From NCBI GenBank assembly GCA_017591395.1, contig WEDG01000214.1:186001-250000 (forward strand): 64,000 nucleotides of DNA, in the 5' to 3' direction. Below the pieces are notes generated by a model. That model was not told the DNA's origin. It saw only the letters and a program-made list of their open reading frames with translations, and did not search any database. A program made the position numbers and the translations under genes. Positions 25,101 through 40,100 of the stretch are shown here, in pieces (within the stretch, counting starts at the first letter, position 1; every line of letters begins with the position of its first letter). The DNA comes from Schistocephalus solidus (taxonomy: Eukaryota; Platyhelminthes; Cestoda; Diphyllobothriidea; Diphyllobothriidae).

Positions 25101-28100
25101 TCCGCTTCAGCCATGGCAGAGTTGGTTTGGTAGGATGAGGGCAGTGCACTCGATATGTGGTTATTCCGGTGTCGAACGTGTGCCTGCCTGCTGCCAAATA
25201 GTGAATACACGGGCAAGCTGTTGAAGTGTTAAAATTACACAAAGCCCCTACTTCGCGAAAAGCCGTCTGTCCACGTGGTCTGAGGGTAGTGGATGCCAAC
25301 AAAAAACAGAGATATTTGTCTCAATTGCATCGGCCTGCATAATTAATCTTGAACCCATAAAGAGAATATTTGCATTGATATTTGGAAGCAAAAAAACCTA
25401 ACAGATGTTTGGCTCACCCTCAGCATCCTTCAGACCCATCTTCCTAGCGGCTGTCTTCAGGGACGTCATCAAATCACCGTAATCAATATCATCCGCTCTG
25501 AGGATAGAATAAAGGGAACTTTGATTAGTATTTAGAACAGGCTATGTGCGAGGGTAAAGCCTGAATTAAAGGATAAACCCAAGATTGAAGGTGACGAAAG
25601 CATGAAATGCGATAACTTACACGAGGTGCCTAAAACAGAGCAAGAAAAGGCAGTTTAGTGAGGGGGATCAAACTGAAAAATACAGCGTGAAGGCAAGTAC
25701 CAAGAGGTCAGTGAACTTGAAAGTTGCTGCATTTCAAAAAAACTGACAAGAGGCAGGCTGTGTAAAATGCGGCCTTCGCATGAAGTAAAAAGACTTCTCA
25801 TTATCATGTAATGATAATCCCTCCGTAGTTATCGATAACAGCAATCTAAATGAACAAAGATAAGGCACACAAAAATGTACTATAAGAAGGTCAATTCGCA
25901 CTTCCTGGACTGCACCCACGGAGCATCCATTAGCATGACTATGCCGGTACGACTGCGAGATAGGCGTGATATGAAATTAATTCACTGGCTGACCGAATGC
26001 ACTGCGGTAACCTAGCGTACCACAGTCTTCTGCAGGCCCTTGCATCTCGGGTCAGGCTTACTAGACTTAAAAATTAATTTCCGTGTCAGTGTCCGTCGAA
26101 GTCCCATCAAGACGGCACCCTCTCAATCTCAAGGTCCACGTAAACCCACCAGCTGACCACCCTAAAGGCCACCTCCTTCCGAAGATCCGTGTTGCGCTGC
26201 TTACTTTAAAATTGTATTATACCGAAAAAGAATGCCTCTGAAACGGATTCATATATCACATTTAATCTGCTAAGGACTAACCTACGTCAGGAGCCATAAA
26301 GAGAAAATTATGAACCTCGTCTGATTAGGCAGCTTGTTCGGTACATGCATGCAGAATATGCCGCTGGATGCTCCACTCACCGCAGACAGACGTCTTCCGA
26401 ACAGTCACAACAGAAGCCGCCCAGTAGCTTCTATATAGACTGGACGATACAGCAGCGTTGGAAAAAATCTTGCTTATCCCTAGCTGACTTAATGCTTACA
26501 GGTTCACAATGAAAGAATAACAGTAACAAAACCTGGGTAGGGATTCGGTACCATCTTTAACAATCTTATTATTCATAAGCGGAAAACCTGGTTTTAACGT
26601 CCTGTGCCGTAAATTTTCCGATTGCAAGACGGGAATGCTCCTGCAGGCAATATTTGGATGTGTTACTCATCTAAAGCCCATCGAGTGCCTTGTATGCCTT
26701 GGCAGCGAGCGATACAGGACCCTCACGCATATGCGAAGGAAGGCGCTTCCAGCATGTCAGCCCGCACACAAATGCACCAAAACGCCTACTTAAATAAAAT
26801 TGATAGTTAGTTCTATATATTTAACCCAGCATGGTTACACAATCAGGCAGAATTAATTGCAGTCACCAAATCGGGCACGTGTTGCTATCAGAAATGTGGG
26901 CTTACCTGATCCTCGGGAACAAGTCCGAGACGATACCATTGAATAATTTCAAGTCATCCACCAAGAACTTGGGTAGATTGACGTCACGGATGGCGCGCAG
27001 ACAAATTACATCCTGAACACAAAAGGTTACTCGTTAGTTCAGACGGAAGTGGTTTAGTATCCCCAGCATGCTGGTGACCATAACTGATTCTATCACATCA
27101 GTCAGAAAACTTGTCATAACAGTTTGGTAAGGATGAACCGTTTTTACTTCCTCCGCAGGTGCCAAATCATTCAAGAGATCTCTTTAAGTCCTACTCTCAA
27201 GACAAACAGTAATTAAATATACAGGAAACCATATGACCGCGTAATTGCTTGAATCCAAATAAGTGGAATTCCTACCAGACCAATAAATTCAATTAGATCT
27301 TCCACGTCTCAACTAACCGTGACTGGTCTATCCAACCAATCTGTGATGAAATAAATGTCTCTCATCCTGCTTAGCAATGAGCAGTGGGCGAATGTCTACA
27401 GCACATGCAATTACTTCTTACATAGCCCACTCATAAATAGCGTAACAGACCTATACGACTTTGTTTGTTCATGGCCATTTGTTCAATTCCAGGAGGAAAA
27501 CCCAAAACACGCAGAAGTAATTTTTAGCTTTTTGATAGCCTTGCCACTTCCAACTGTTTGTGTTCAAATTCGTAAACTCATGCTAGCTTTGCCAGTAAGT
27601 ACAACTGAACGCGAAATGGGTGAATTCTTCGATCCTAACACCAAAGTCTACACGTTTCCAAAATAAACAAAGAAGCTTTTTTTTCTTGCCATTACACCGT
27701 GGAGTGCTTTCTTCGGGCACTAACAAAAGCCTACTGACAATCCATCCTCTGCTTCTAGTGAATAATCTGGCGTCGTTGGGACACTGCCAACTCGGTGATT
27801 GTGCCTGCAGCTTACAGCCCATGATCAATATCGAAATCTCAATGATCAGAAACGTAAGCGACCACTTCTGGCATGTTCGATTCGTATTTCGTTATTTCTA
27901 TTGCACGCGTATTGCCCAGAAAGAAGTTTATTTGACTATAATTAACCACATTCAACAGATCAAGTGTCTACAAAACTTATGAAGAGCTTTATGAACTGTC
28001 CTTGTTTTTCCTTGCTTTTACTTCTAAGGCCTGCTTACTTACAGCATATATGCCCTTAGCGGGTATGCAGATGTACGCAAGAATAAAAATTGCACGCATA

Positions 28101-31100
28101 TACCATTGCATGTATATCCAGACATCAATTAATACCCCTCACGTGGCAGAACTTGTGAAAATTAAGATGTAAAGACATTGGAATAAGACCTCCCTCAGGA
28201 ATTCAGGCCAGGTCATTTCTGCTAGCGGGGCTGAAGAGTGAGCCCCAAGACAGACGGAGGAGTGAATCCCGTGAGCGATCGGTGAGCTTTCATCAACGAA
28301 TGTCAATATTCCTGATATAATCTGGCAAGACAACGAGCCCGTGGCGCAATGGGTTAGAGTGTTGAACTTCTAATCAACAGATCGCGGTTTCAAGCCTCGG
28401 GTGTTGCAGCAGCTGGGGTTGGGTATGACTGGTTGATGATGGCTAAATAACCAGGAATCGTCATTCCAGTCTCCCTTGTTTTCGTTGGCAAAGTTCGCCC
28501 GCCTATAATACTTGTCACTGTGTGGTTGCGGTGGGTGTCGAGAGTGAGCCCCAAGGCAGAATGGAACAAGTGAGTCCCGTAAACGATCATTGAGCGTTCA
28601 TCAACGAATCAGCCTGCGCCTAAAGTTAAACGTATCCGTACTTACCCCTAACCCGCTCGCATTCCAGGGGTTCCTATTCCCATTAACACAAAAAAGCACG
28701 TACTGGAAATCTTATCAAAGTCCACTTGGTTGACACAGTTGTAGTCAATGAGTTGTCTTACTTTTTAAACACTAATGCATAAAGGACACAACAACCAAAG
28801 CCTGTAAACAAAGCAAATGAAGTAAGCAACTAAAAGTAGGCCCTGGATATATATTTTACCCATGAATTACTTACATAGTCAAAGCAAAGCTTGCTTAGGT
28901 AATTTAATCTGTGTCCAACTCGTATCTACCACTCAGAAAACCATACTGCATTCATGTACCTACGAACAGCCGGTTTAGCTCTAATAAGCACGTTCGGAAA
29001 AATAAATATATGTTTTTAAATACAACATTTACCTCATCCATGTCCGGATTGTTGCGTTTGAGATTTCCGGCGGCCGAGATGACGCTTTTCACTGCACGCA
29101 TACCAAAATCGTAATGATCCTGACTACTGAGCTGTTCCGACGACAACTTAAAGGTAGTAACAATCTTCTTGGCCAGAATACGCGCATCGGCAAAACCAAA
29201 GGAGAAAAGTGATATCTCCGCGATGAGAGCATAGTCCGGCACCATCATGGCCACGGGGCGGAAGAGGGCCTTCAAGTTATCAGGCAGTTCCGTACGACCG
29301 GCGTAGCCAGGGTTCATGGTAATGAAGATGGCACAGGAGGCCTTCAGGCTTAGCTCAACACCTTCAAATAGGAAGCGCTGAGCGCGCTGAATTTGGGCCT
29401 TCTGTATGGTGGTTATCTGTTGGGCCACGACAGATAACACCTCAATATCGATACGATTGAACTCGTCGAAGCAGGCCCAGGCACCGGCCGAGGCCAGGCC
29501 CTTGAAGAATTTACCCATGGCCATAAAGTCTAGCTGATCGGAGCAGTTGAAGACCACGCACTGTACTGCAAAGGCCTTGCCCAAGTCCTTTGTCGTCTCC
29601 GTCTTGCCAGTACCTGCAGGACCCGAAGGGGCACCGCCGAACTTAAGATGCAAGGCACCAGTTAGGGTAAGGTAGCAGCGATCGGTGAGGGGAGTTATGA
29701 CCAACCGCGTTGTGTTACCCAGGTACTCATAACCATAGGGAAATTCTGCATTCACTGCACGCAGTTTCAGCTCCTCCTCCTTCTCCATCCAGTAGTAGCG
29801 TAGCTGACTGATCCACTCAAAGTCAGTGGCCATACTGACGCCCTGCTGGATCATGTTATCCACCACATCACGAGCATGCACCTCAATGACAATGAGGGCG
29901 GAGAGTGTCATGCGGCCGATCTTGGTAAGGTCGCCCCGCACAGTGGTTCGAAGGCCATCCAGCTGATTAAGCAGGAAGGGGAAAAGGGCCTTAAGTCCAC
30001 CGGAGTCGGGTCGCGAGAGAGAATCCGAGACTTCAGAGGTCCAGTAGGTCTGACAACCAGCGATTACGACCTGACCGGGCCACTGAAGTACCCACTCAGT
30101 TCGAGGAGTTTTGGGATAGGCTTGTAGGGCCTTGCCGATGACTGTACGCACGGAGAGACGCATCAGGTTCTCGATCTCCGACATCCACTCCTCGACATTG
30201 CCTGTGGGGTGAGTGGTCTTCTCAAATCGGATCTTCTCACCCTCACCAGAGAACATGGCTGTTATCTCCAGGTCTTCTTCGAATCGCAGCTAAAGTCGAA
30301 ACAATTATGTTGTCAGAAAGTGTGTATTATAACAAAATTGTTCCCAGTCATAATATTTGTATGCGGCTATCTGTCTAAATAAATCGGAGCCTCACCTGCA
30401 TGGCTCACCTTCTGATGAGTATATTAGTCTACTGCCTGTTCGTACGCATTTATGCACATAAACCCGTAAAGGTCCTGGATAATCAACAAGAATATTTGGG
30501 GAAAGTCGCTAATTCCTACGGCTGTCTATTGTCCAAACACCCTCAGGACCCTCAATATCCTCTACAGACACCTTCTCATCCACAGCAGCATCAATAACAA
30601 CAATGACACGGTGTCCACTTCCATTCAGTCAAGAATACCTCTCGGGCCAGTTCCGTTACCACTGCCAATAACATGTTTACCTCGGAATCGAAGCGAGCTC
30701 ATCCGCAGAATTCCTCACAATCATGGGTAGAACCCGCCAACTCGCGTACCTCTGTCGAGGTTGTGATCACAATTCGAGGGTTTAGAATGACAAGTTGATG
30801 AAATCTACCACTTACGTCCATTTACTATTGACCACGCCTCAAGTTCTACACAGTTCCCACCTCCTGGCCTTCCTCGCCGACTCCAATCAACCTCAGCTTT
30901 AGTCTCCTACAAACAGCTGGAGAATACCTCGGGATGCTCAAGAATACTGGCTGTTAAAACTGACTGACTATCCATCATCCAAAACAGAAGCTCAGGTTGA
31001 TCAAAATGGTCACAATCAATTACGACAACCAATAAAATTTCTGATAATACATGTTACCCCCTGCTGTGAATGCCACGCAATAATGGGCCTCTTGCGTATA

Positions 31101-34100
31101 TGTAACACACAAGTTCTTACAGGAGTCCTCGCTCTTACATGCGCAGTAGCATACATGCGTACACATAACCGGTTTTGGAAATTAATGCTCCGCACCAGAA
31201 GGCGGAAAGGCATTATCAATCTTTATTTACTCAGTGTCTAGTCTAGGAAAATTGGGAAACTTTTGGGTGGCGTTAAGTTACTAACCCCAGAAAAACCCTA
31301 TAAGGATGAGATTGAGGTCCTCAATAAGACTTCACTGGCTAAACAGATCCGTTCCATTTCCGAGTTAAAGAGAAAGATGAGAGCTGCTTGCATGTGTCAA
31401 GGGTCATCGGTCGGCATTATCCTATGAATATCGAGGGATATAGACCAACTAAGACAACCACAAATCACGCTGCGATACATACACCGAAACTACGATGCTC
31501 TGCCTCACCAACAGCAGTCGGCTTCAACTAGTCAAAACGAATGTGAGCATCTAATCTCCTCCTTTGCCCGGTGGAATCTGGGACCTTGGAATGATTGGAA
31601 ATGTATGAGATTGGCGGAGCTACAAGTTTAAGTCCTTCTAAAAGCTTCCAAATTTTGTCCAATTTCAGCTATGCTCCCTCAAAAAAACAGAAGCTACTGG
31701 CAAAATGAGGATTTGAAAGCTGAGGGGACGCGTTCCAAAGGGAATTGATATTCTAGTCCCCGCGTTCGGAGGGTTTTTGGGGTACTGAGTTTCCGATGAA
31801 TCGGTACTCCTACTCTGTTTAGGAGAACGCCTCAAAAGACTTCACATTCAATACCTCGAGTTGAGTGGGGCGCTATTACAGTTAAGTTTAACTATGTTTC
31901 AGACCCCTTTCTCATACATAGAAATCCGGCAAAGTAACATTGTACGAGTTTACGACAACTGATAAGGATAAGAGTTGAAGAATGTTATACTTGCCTTCGC
32001 AATATTTTCGAAACACTTCTTGAGATGTGGTTGTACGGCAGTTGGATCTCGTGCTTGTGAAAGGATTTCCAGCAGTTCGTCGTCGGAGAGGAAGAAGAAA
32101 CGTGGGAAAGCCTGCCGTTTCGTCTCCAGATACTCACTGAGACCCTTCTGCACCTGTTCCAGGAGCGTGTTGCATTCGCGCAGGTTTGCTAAAATGCGAC
32201 TGTCTGGACACAGGGTGATCACATTGGGTGCATCATGAGCGATCTTCATCAGCTTCCGCCAGATCTTCTCCATCGTGGAGTAGCGTTTGCCCTCCACCGG
32301 AAGCTGTCGGTTGATGTCGTCGGAGCTGAAGATGGGCTCCAGATAGAGCCACTGACGTTGACAAGTCATCCACTCATCGATGACATCCTGAGTAATGTGT
32401 AATTTATTCTCCCATGATGCAATGCGATCTTCGAAGGGTTTTTTGTAGGGCGAGAAACTCATAGCCTGAGTAAGAACGATGTGATCGTCCAACTGTTGGT
32501 TTATCTCGTCCGCCACTTTAATGATGTAGGTACCGGTATTCTTGTAGGGCATCACTTCAAAGTTTACCGGTTCCCATTCGCTCATCATTTTGTTTAGGGA
32601 GAACTCGATGGCATACTCCTTGCCTGCAGCATCTGCGATCTTCGCAATATCTTCTATGTGATCCTAGAGGGAGGATTAGAGAATAAATAGCCAATCACAT
32701 CTCAACTAACCCCTGTAAGACATCTGTACTTCGCTAGAAACCTAATCATGTCAGGCAACATACAGAATGAACCTTTGCGTGGTTATTTCGAAAGTGCTGA
32801 CATATCGATCGGTGCACCAGACGTTCTGGCTCTTCATTCTTTAGTGATGAAGTCATTTCTGGAGCGATAATATGCAGGAGTAATGAGCCGGGAGGTGTAT
32901 ATTTTCACAACTAGATACCAGTCGCCTTGTCGGAATAGTTGTGACTTTTAATTAAAAAAACGCTTGAATACAGTTATATTATGTAACATGATATAAATGC
33001 TGGATCCAGGATTCCCCAGCCAAACCATAATTTTCAAAAAAATTTATCTAAACCACATCTTTTCTCTTTGGCGCCAGCATATAGAGCCCTGCGTAGTCAC
33101 CTGACTTGCGTCATTTGATCATTGCTTGACTTTAATACCCTATAAGTGTCACTCTGACGTTGAACTCCTGCACGGGTTCGAAAGTTCTGAACAATGAACC
33201 AACCTGCATTCGTGAATTAAAAAACTGTTTTGCTATTCGACCTGTCTTCTTTAAGCTTTGGTCTTTCTCTGGCTGATCATCTGTAATCCAAAAGCGCTCT
33301 CGAGGTCCCTTTATGCTGAAAGGCACTTGGGAATAGTTAGCTTGAGTGTGGACGACTCAAGAGATATAAAATATGAGGAAAATAAGAGTATCAAAAGCGG
33401 GCTGAGCCAAAAGGCTGACCTAAATAGCCTCAAAAGGCATGTAACATGCGTTAGACGAGCTGGAATTTTATGTTAGATTAAGGCATTTAGTCTATTTGAC
33501 AAGCACTAGACCAAGTAAAGTGTCTTCTTACGTGGATTTGATGCAGTAGTACCAATGCTGAACGATGCAAAATTCCGGCGCCGGAAATAAGCGAGTGGCA
33601 TGCGCACACAAGTGAGCAGAAGTCGATCAATTAAAACGCGCCAACCAAACAACGCCGCGACTCTTGAATACGTACCATGGTCAGAAGACTTTACGTCAGT
33701 TCGATCGTGATAATTCGACGATGTCCACCGTATGCTCCAGAAAAGGGTGGTGTAGGGAAGGTAACTTGTGCGCAAATTAGTTTTAAGTGATATAAGACTT
33801 GCACTGCATCGACCACACTCTCTCTTCCCTTACCCGCCAGTGCCCGGTGTCAAGACATTGTCAAGAAGACCAGAGGTGGGGTCGGGCGCAGGTGAATCGT
33901 ATCCCACCATAGCCCTATATGGCAACAGTGGCTGGGGCGGCATGAGCCGGCACCTACGTCTCATTTGTTATGGGAGCTCATCCCAAATAAGAATAACGCC
34001 TGCCGTGCCCTGATGTGGCCCCCGTGTTGGTCCAACGCATTTACCACGCGACCCGTTTAAAGGGCACGGCCAGAATACTTAGTAATCTGATGTACAGGTG

Positions 34101-37100
34101 GTGGACCCAACCCTCTGTTGTTGATCTTTATCGGCTATCCGATGTATTAATTAATGGTACGCTACAGGGAACGCTTTTGGCTTTTATAGCATTACAACTG
34201 CACAAAATGCTTCATTTGGGAAGGTGTTCGCGGGGCAAATACCACCTGAATCTTAGATGTTCTCTAGACGAACCTTTCTTGAAAACTTATTGCCTGTAAT
34301 TTGGCATTAATCTCCAGAGAGGTGAGCGCAAGTCAATAAAAGAATCTGTGGGCAGATAAAAGTGCGAACTTGAAAGAACAATACTGGCAAACAAATTAAT
34401 AATTTAGGACAGTCTTATAGTGAAGGAAACAAAACCAGTACTGACTGGCATGACTGACCTGTAGTCGCATTTCCAAACACTTTGAGAAAGTGAGGGAGGC
34501 CTTAGGTACCACCTGGATGCCAATGGTTTCACTCATTAGTTCCCAGTGTCTGCTGCGCATACCAGGGTTTCTCAGAGCCTGCACGAGGGGAATGAAGGGT
34601 TTGAACTCCTCAACAGCCATCTTTATTTGACTGGCTACTTCCTGGACGCCGGCCAGTTCCGCAAATGTACGCATAGACTTGTGCATAATCTTATAGCACT
34701 CAGTGACCTGCTTCTCAACAGCCGCTGCGTCTACTGAGTTCAATGGGTCTGTCATCACCGCGTCCTGGGTCTTCAGCCAGTCTGAGACCGCAATCCAAAG
34801 CTGTCGGAAGGGCTCAAAGTCCTTCAGCAGAGTTCCAATTTTTTCGAACTGGAAGAGGTAAGATTATCAGATAGCAGTGAATTAACTGCGGCTTGCATAA
34901 GGTTAGTTAGTAATTAAAGCCTGAGAACGATACGAACTGTACACACGCTAATACCGAAAAGCGACATTACACATTTGCATGACTGTAGATAAAGATAGAT
35001 TCCTATGCAGAAAAGTGAGTACTGTTACCGCCATAGTCCAGCAAAATTGGAAAAACCATTACTAGATTATTTGTCAATCTCCAAGAAAAACCAGAACGAT
35101 GGCCTTCGTCCTGAAATCAGACCAGATAGCTGAAGGTCACTCCGAAGCACCCTTCTAACATAGCTAATTACTCGATCGCAAATGGCAGGACAGCGGGCAT
35201 CTGGCTCATCGGTAGAGCGCTCGATTCATTGAGCAAAGATCTCGGAAGCGTGTCCCATGTATTGCAAGTGTGGATTGGTATGGCTGGCTGGCGACGGCTA
35301 ATAAGCTATAAATGCCCATCCCAGTCTTCCCTGTCTTTGTCGCTGTGGGGTTCTGCATCCAGTCCCAGTGTCTAATGAGCTATCCATCATGCCGGATACA
35401 AGAAAGGTTAGTTCGGTTGACTATTTACGCGGCAAGCTTTGAAATTAGTTACATAGCCCGAGGTTTGATGCGCTTGAGGAAGAAATTCGCTGCCTCCTAT
35501 CCCAGTCTTGACTTATCACACTGAGGATTCATATCTTTATCCTACAGTCGAATTAGCAGATCTATTCTTCAAACAGTAGAGCTCCATTCCAAGCTGCCTC
35601 TAGCACGTAGTTTTATTTTGCAACCCAGCGTCCGACAGAGCGATCCGCCGCAAAGGGAATGGAATCACAAGCCAGCTACTGACCTGTATAAATACAAAAT
35701 TATATATCTTTGTAGCCTTTCTGTTGCTTCTTAATTGAAAAAGTGAATCGATCACACAAGCGCATTTACGCATTATCACTCACATTCGTTACAGGCATCT
35801 CGAAGAGGCGTTCTCGACTGTTGTATACAGCCGCGAGGTTTTGCGCTTCAAGCAGCTGTCGATGGATGCGACGCACCTCATTGGCGACTTCATGTGCCTT
35901 GCTTACGTCTGTGAAGGACGCCATCGAGGAGACCATGACCTGAGACAGAAAAAAATGAAGGAGAAACATCAATGACAGCCTAAAATTTGGTTACGTGGAC
36001 AACTTCCCAAAGTTTAATTACTCACCGTAAGGCTGTCTAATTTGTCGGCAAACGTAGCGAGGTCGGAGATTTGCAACTTTCTGAAGCGTTCTTCGTCTTC
36101 CTCCAGTTGCAATTCCACTTGTGCAACAATATTCCTGATTTTATTAGGCCAACCGATCGTTGTCCATCTGAACAGAAGCGTAAACCATGCATTGCAGTAA
36201 CCGCGTGGGGAAAATTTGAAGTGTATATTCGTCTAAATGGACTTATGCACCAAACAGTGAGCAGGGTACTTGCGTCTCTTCCCGCAGGCTGTCAATTTGC
36301 ACGTGCACTAACGACCGTTTGCACGTGGCGAGGTTAATTATGATATAATTAGAGGCGTGGAAGGAAATTCCCCGATTTGGTGACAGGATTCTGCTATTTT
36401 GCGTGGGAGCCCCACTCTACGGGAGGAATACGGGTAATGCTCAAAAGAGCTAGTTTAAAACCCAGTTTATCGAGATCTGGGGTTGGGGTGTGGCTGAAAG
36501 GCCGGAAATGACCATTCCCGTCTCTATTGGCAATTGGCTGTAAATTTTCTGGAATAAGTCCTGCTTACTTAAACCATTGCTGTCAAGAAAATTCTCCCGA
36601 ACAGTTTGACAGCTGGTTTTGCAAAATAATACAATAGCTACTGAATTTAAATGTGCTCGCCGCCAGCTGGACCGGCTTAACGAAGACAGATGGTCGCTTA
36701 AGCACAATGAAAAACCGGAAGGATGTTGAGCCGAATTTCGCTACTGTTCTTACGTATTATTCTTAACGAAAACGGGCCCGTAGATCGTTGGACGTATAAA
36801 AAAGTTCAGCAACCAAAGGGTCCGGGTTCGAATTTCAGGTTGTGAAAACCTGGAGTTGTGTATGCTTTACTGATGACGGCTAATAGGCCAAAAATTTCCG
36901 TCCTTATTCCCATTGTTTTCCTAATATTTCCTCCTAAACGCAAATATGATTAACTTGAATACAGAAATAGATAACTATAATCTGGATTGTTCGTTCCAGC
37001 ATATCATCTTATATAACCTTTTGGATAATATATAAAATATAATGTATAGAAGGATACACTGTAGGTAGTGGATAACAGTAAATTAAAGCGCATTCCCCTT

Positions 37101-40100
37101 TCCTCTTTTAACGTTGTACAGCCAAAACGGATGCCCCATTGAGGCTTGCAATCAATTTTCTAAACTCCGCCTTTAACTATTTTCATGCATTCTTCTCGCG
37201 GCATTCATTTAAAAGGTTTTTGACATATGCGATTGAAAACCAAGAACTATCATCACAGAAGAGTAAGAAACCATAAACTCACACACCTTTCATTTGCTTT
37301 GAACGGTATGCCATAAACTTTACGAAGAAGCTTCTATTTTCTGGCCTGCTAAGTAAAGGATCGTCTGCGCTCCTAAACGACTAGAGATTCCCTTGTGGAT
37401 AACTGCCTATTTTTGCAGTAATCGATGAGATAACATGAGCCATCCCATGGTATGATAGCCTGAATAGGCATTTAATCGAAGTAAAGAGGTAAGGCACTAG
37501 AATTAACCATGCATAGAATGCGCTGGTCCAAGTTCAAACCTCCAACGAGCACATACTGGGAGCATGCATGATAATGGTAAAAAAATAATCTCTAAATTGA
37601 TCGACTTACTTCGCAGTGAAATCATCATTTGAAATGTTATAGTAGAAATCATCAATCAGATCATAATCTGCCAAACACTTGTCAATGTTCTCTTGCTGCT
37701 CCTCCATGGTTTCAGGAATATTGTCAATATACTCCCTGAGCTCTGTCAGTTCCTCAATGGTATTGGGTCTCTCAAAAAGTCTGGCGGCAATTCCCTGGAA
37801 GATCTCACAGGTCTACATGGCGAACAGAAGAAAATTCATTTAGAGTTTACAAGGTTAAGTAGTGCTCCTTTATTTGTAACTGTGAGACCTACTTCTGATA
37901 AACAGGTCATCAGAAAAACGTTCATCAAAATATAGACAAACTAAAGTAAAAAATTACAAATTTGATAATTTTCTATCTTAAATGTTGAATATGTTCTACT
38001 TTCCAAGTGGAGTTGGAATAGTGCAAAATGAATCTCTTTTCTAGATGTTGGTTAACTGGCCAGTGACTGCTTCCTGATAATGATGCAAATTTAGTCTAAT
38101 GAAACGAGCAGAGTTTTCTGAATTATAGTCCTGAATTTTCAAGGTTCCGAATCGAGCGTCTTGTGGAAATAGGCTGATTTTTGTATCCTGAGCAAATTAC
38201 CCAAAGCTCCGAAACCCAAACTCGGCCCGTCTTAAAGATGCATGGGAGTTAGTTCACACATCCAACTTAACCGTCAGGTATTTTGGACGATTGTGTACAA
38301 TGGATAGCCGCCAGGAATAATCGAATGCGCAGCCAGTTACAGGTTAACCGTAGTAGTCTTGTCTTTATCAAGCTATGCATCCCTTGGGAAGATTTGAAAT
38401 CAGGATATGGTAAGCTATAAAAGACAAAAATTAGGAAAAACATTTTGATTAGAGTTCACGTTATTTTCGGCAAGCAGTAGAAAAAAGTTTTTCTAGGATT
38501 ATGAAGTCCCAAAGCAGAGAATATTGTGTCACTAATCAGAATTAAAATTGGACTAAAAGGTAACAGTTGTGGCGAAAATTTAAGACAGCAACCAGTGTCA
38601 AAGTGAAGTCATGCCTTCAGTATTTCATATCAACCACCAGGACAATCACGATGGTTCTTGAGTGGGATTTGGCCCTGACAAAACTTGACAAATAATGATA
38701 GTAGTTTTTCTGCCTTCCATTCTATACGAGATTTAAACCTTCAGAAAATAGGATACCAGTTGAACAGAAGCTTCCTACATGGTTCAGGATAGCCCATAAC
38801 TATTCACAAATGTAAAAACCAAAAACCCCTTAACGTCGTAAGGATAATATTATTCACTATCATCTTTATACTGACTTCGTGCCAGCATCGCCTGTAAAAG
38901 GACTATCGCCACTTTTAATATTATTACAATTACTACTCCAAAAAGCACAAAGTGTCAGCAAAAATGAAAACGACGAAGTCAGTGAGTGAAATCACATAGG
39001 GAAGGCAAAGGAGAGGAAGAAGGTTCAAACAAGCACCTTATCTGCTTCCTTCCTCAACTGGCGCGCGAGCAAGTCCAGCATCGCCTTGGCCATGTCATTG
39101 CGCTTCTTCATTAGCCTTGCACGAAGCGGCTCTACGTTGACCAGGAAGGGACCAATCACGATGGTGCAGGGCATGCGATCTTCAATCTTCTGCTGTTCCT
39201 CCAACTGTCTCTCCACTTCCTGCTTAACCTCCAAGGCACCCTGATTTTGCGTCTCGTAGACTCTGAAACAATCCCCAAGCCGGGGCATGAAAGTGTTAGC
39301 AAAACTTGGTGGACTTAAAATCAATGCTGAAAACCACTGTGAAGGCTCAGGGTTAGTATGGAGAAATAAGGGACAGTTAGACCGTCGCAAGCGATGACTC
39401 CACCGTGCGCCCCACGCTGTGGGCGCCACAGCGGTGACTTGTGCGTTAAATGATTTGTTGTGAATCTGGTTTGCTTAGCATCTATCGCAACATCATCAAT
39501 CTACCTCGCTCATGCACCTTACTCCGATAGAAAAGCAATTTCAGTGCGACTGGAGGTGCGTTCTGGTGAATAAAAAACACATAATGGTGCTGTAAAGAAC
39601 CTCCCAAATAACCAAGCAACATTTATAACAAAGTCAACAGCAACGTCTAGATGTAACAAAAGATAGCTTACCGGAGAAAATCGCTAAGGAGGAATTATGT
39701 TGTAAGGCATTAGGTCAAACAAAATCGACGAGCAGTTTAAACTCCATATAAGATAGCAGTTTACTTAAGTCCTAAATTGTTCTAAGTCCTGTTTTCGTCA
39801 TAAGTTTTCGTGCCAGCTCTTGTATTATAGAGGACCATGCTAATGCTTAGTAAAAGTAAGAAAAATCCGGAGTTTCCGAGTTGAACTCCTGTCTCCATAT
39901 TATCTCCTTAACGTGTATAAAAGCTTTCATAAGTTTTGTTAAATACTTTAAGCACCGGCAAAATATTTCTTTATTGCATTTATCTTACTGATAAATTGAG
40001 GAAATTAAGCGGAGGTCTTTAAAACTGCCCTTGAGATACCAGCTTCGAAGAAACCTTTTAGCTTTTTATGCTGCTTTACTTCACTTTATAATCCTTAAAG

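Noticed and set aside
25621..25629. A 9-base microexon between DNAH1 exons 18 and 19, with AG before it and GTAAGT after it
   Set aside because: It would add three residues (HLV) and keep the frame, but exons 18 and 19 joined directly match vertebrate DNAH1 spacing exactly, so it is not needed. Transcript evidence would decide.
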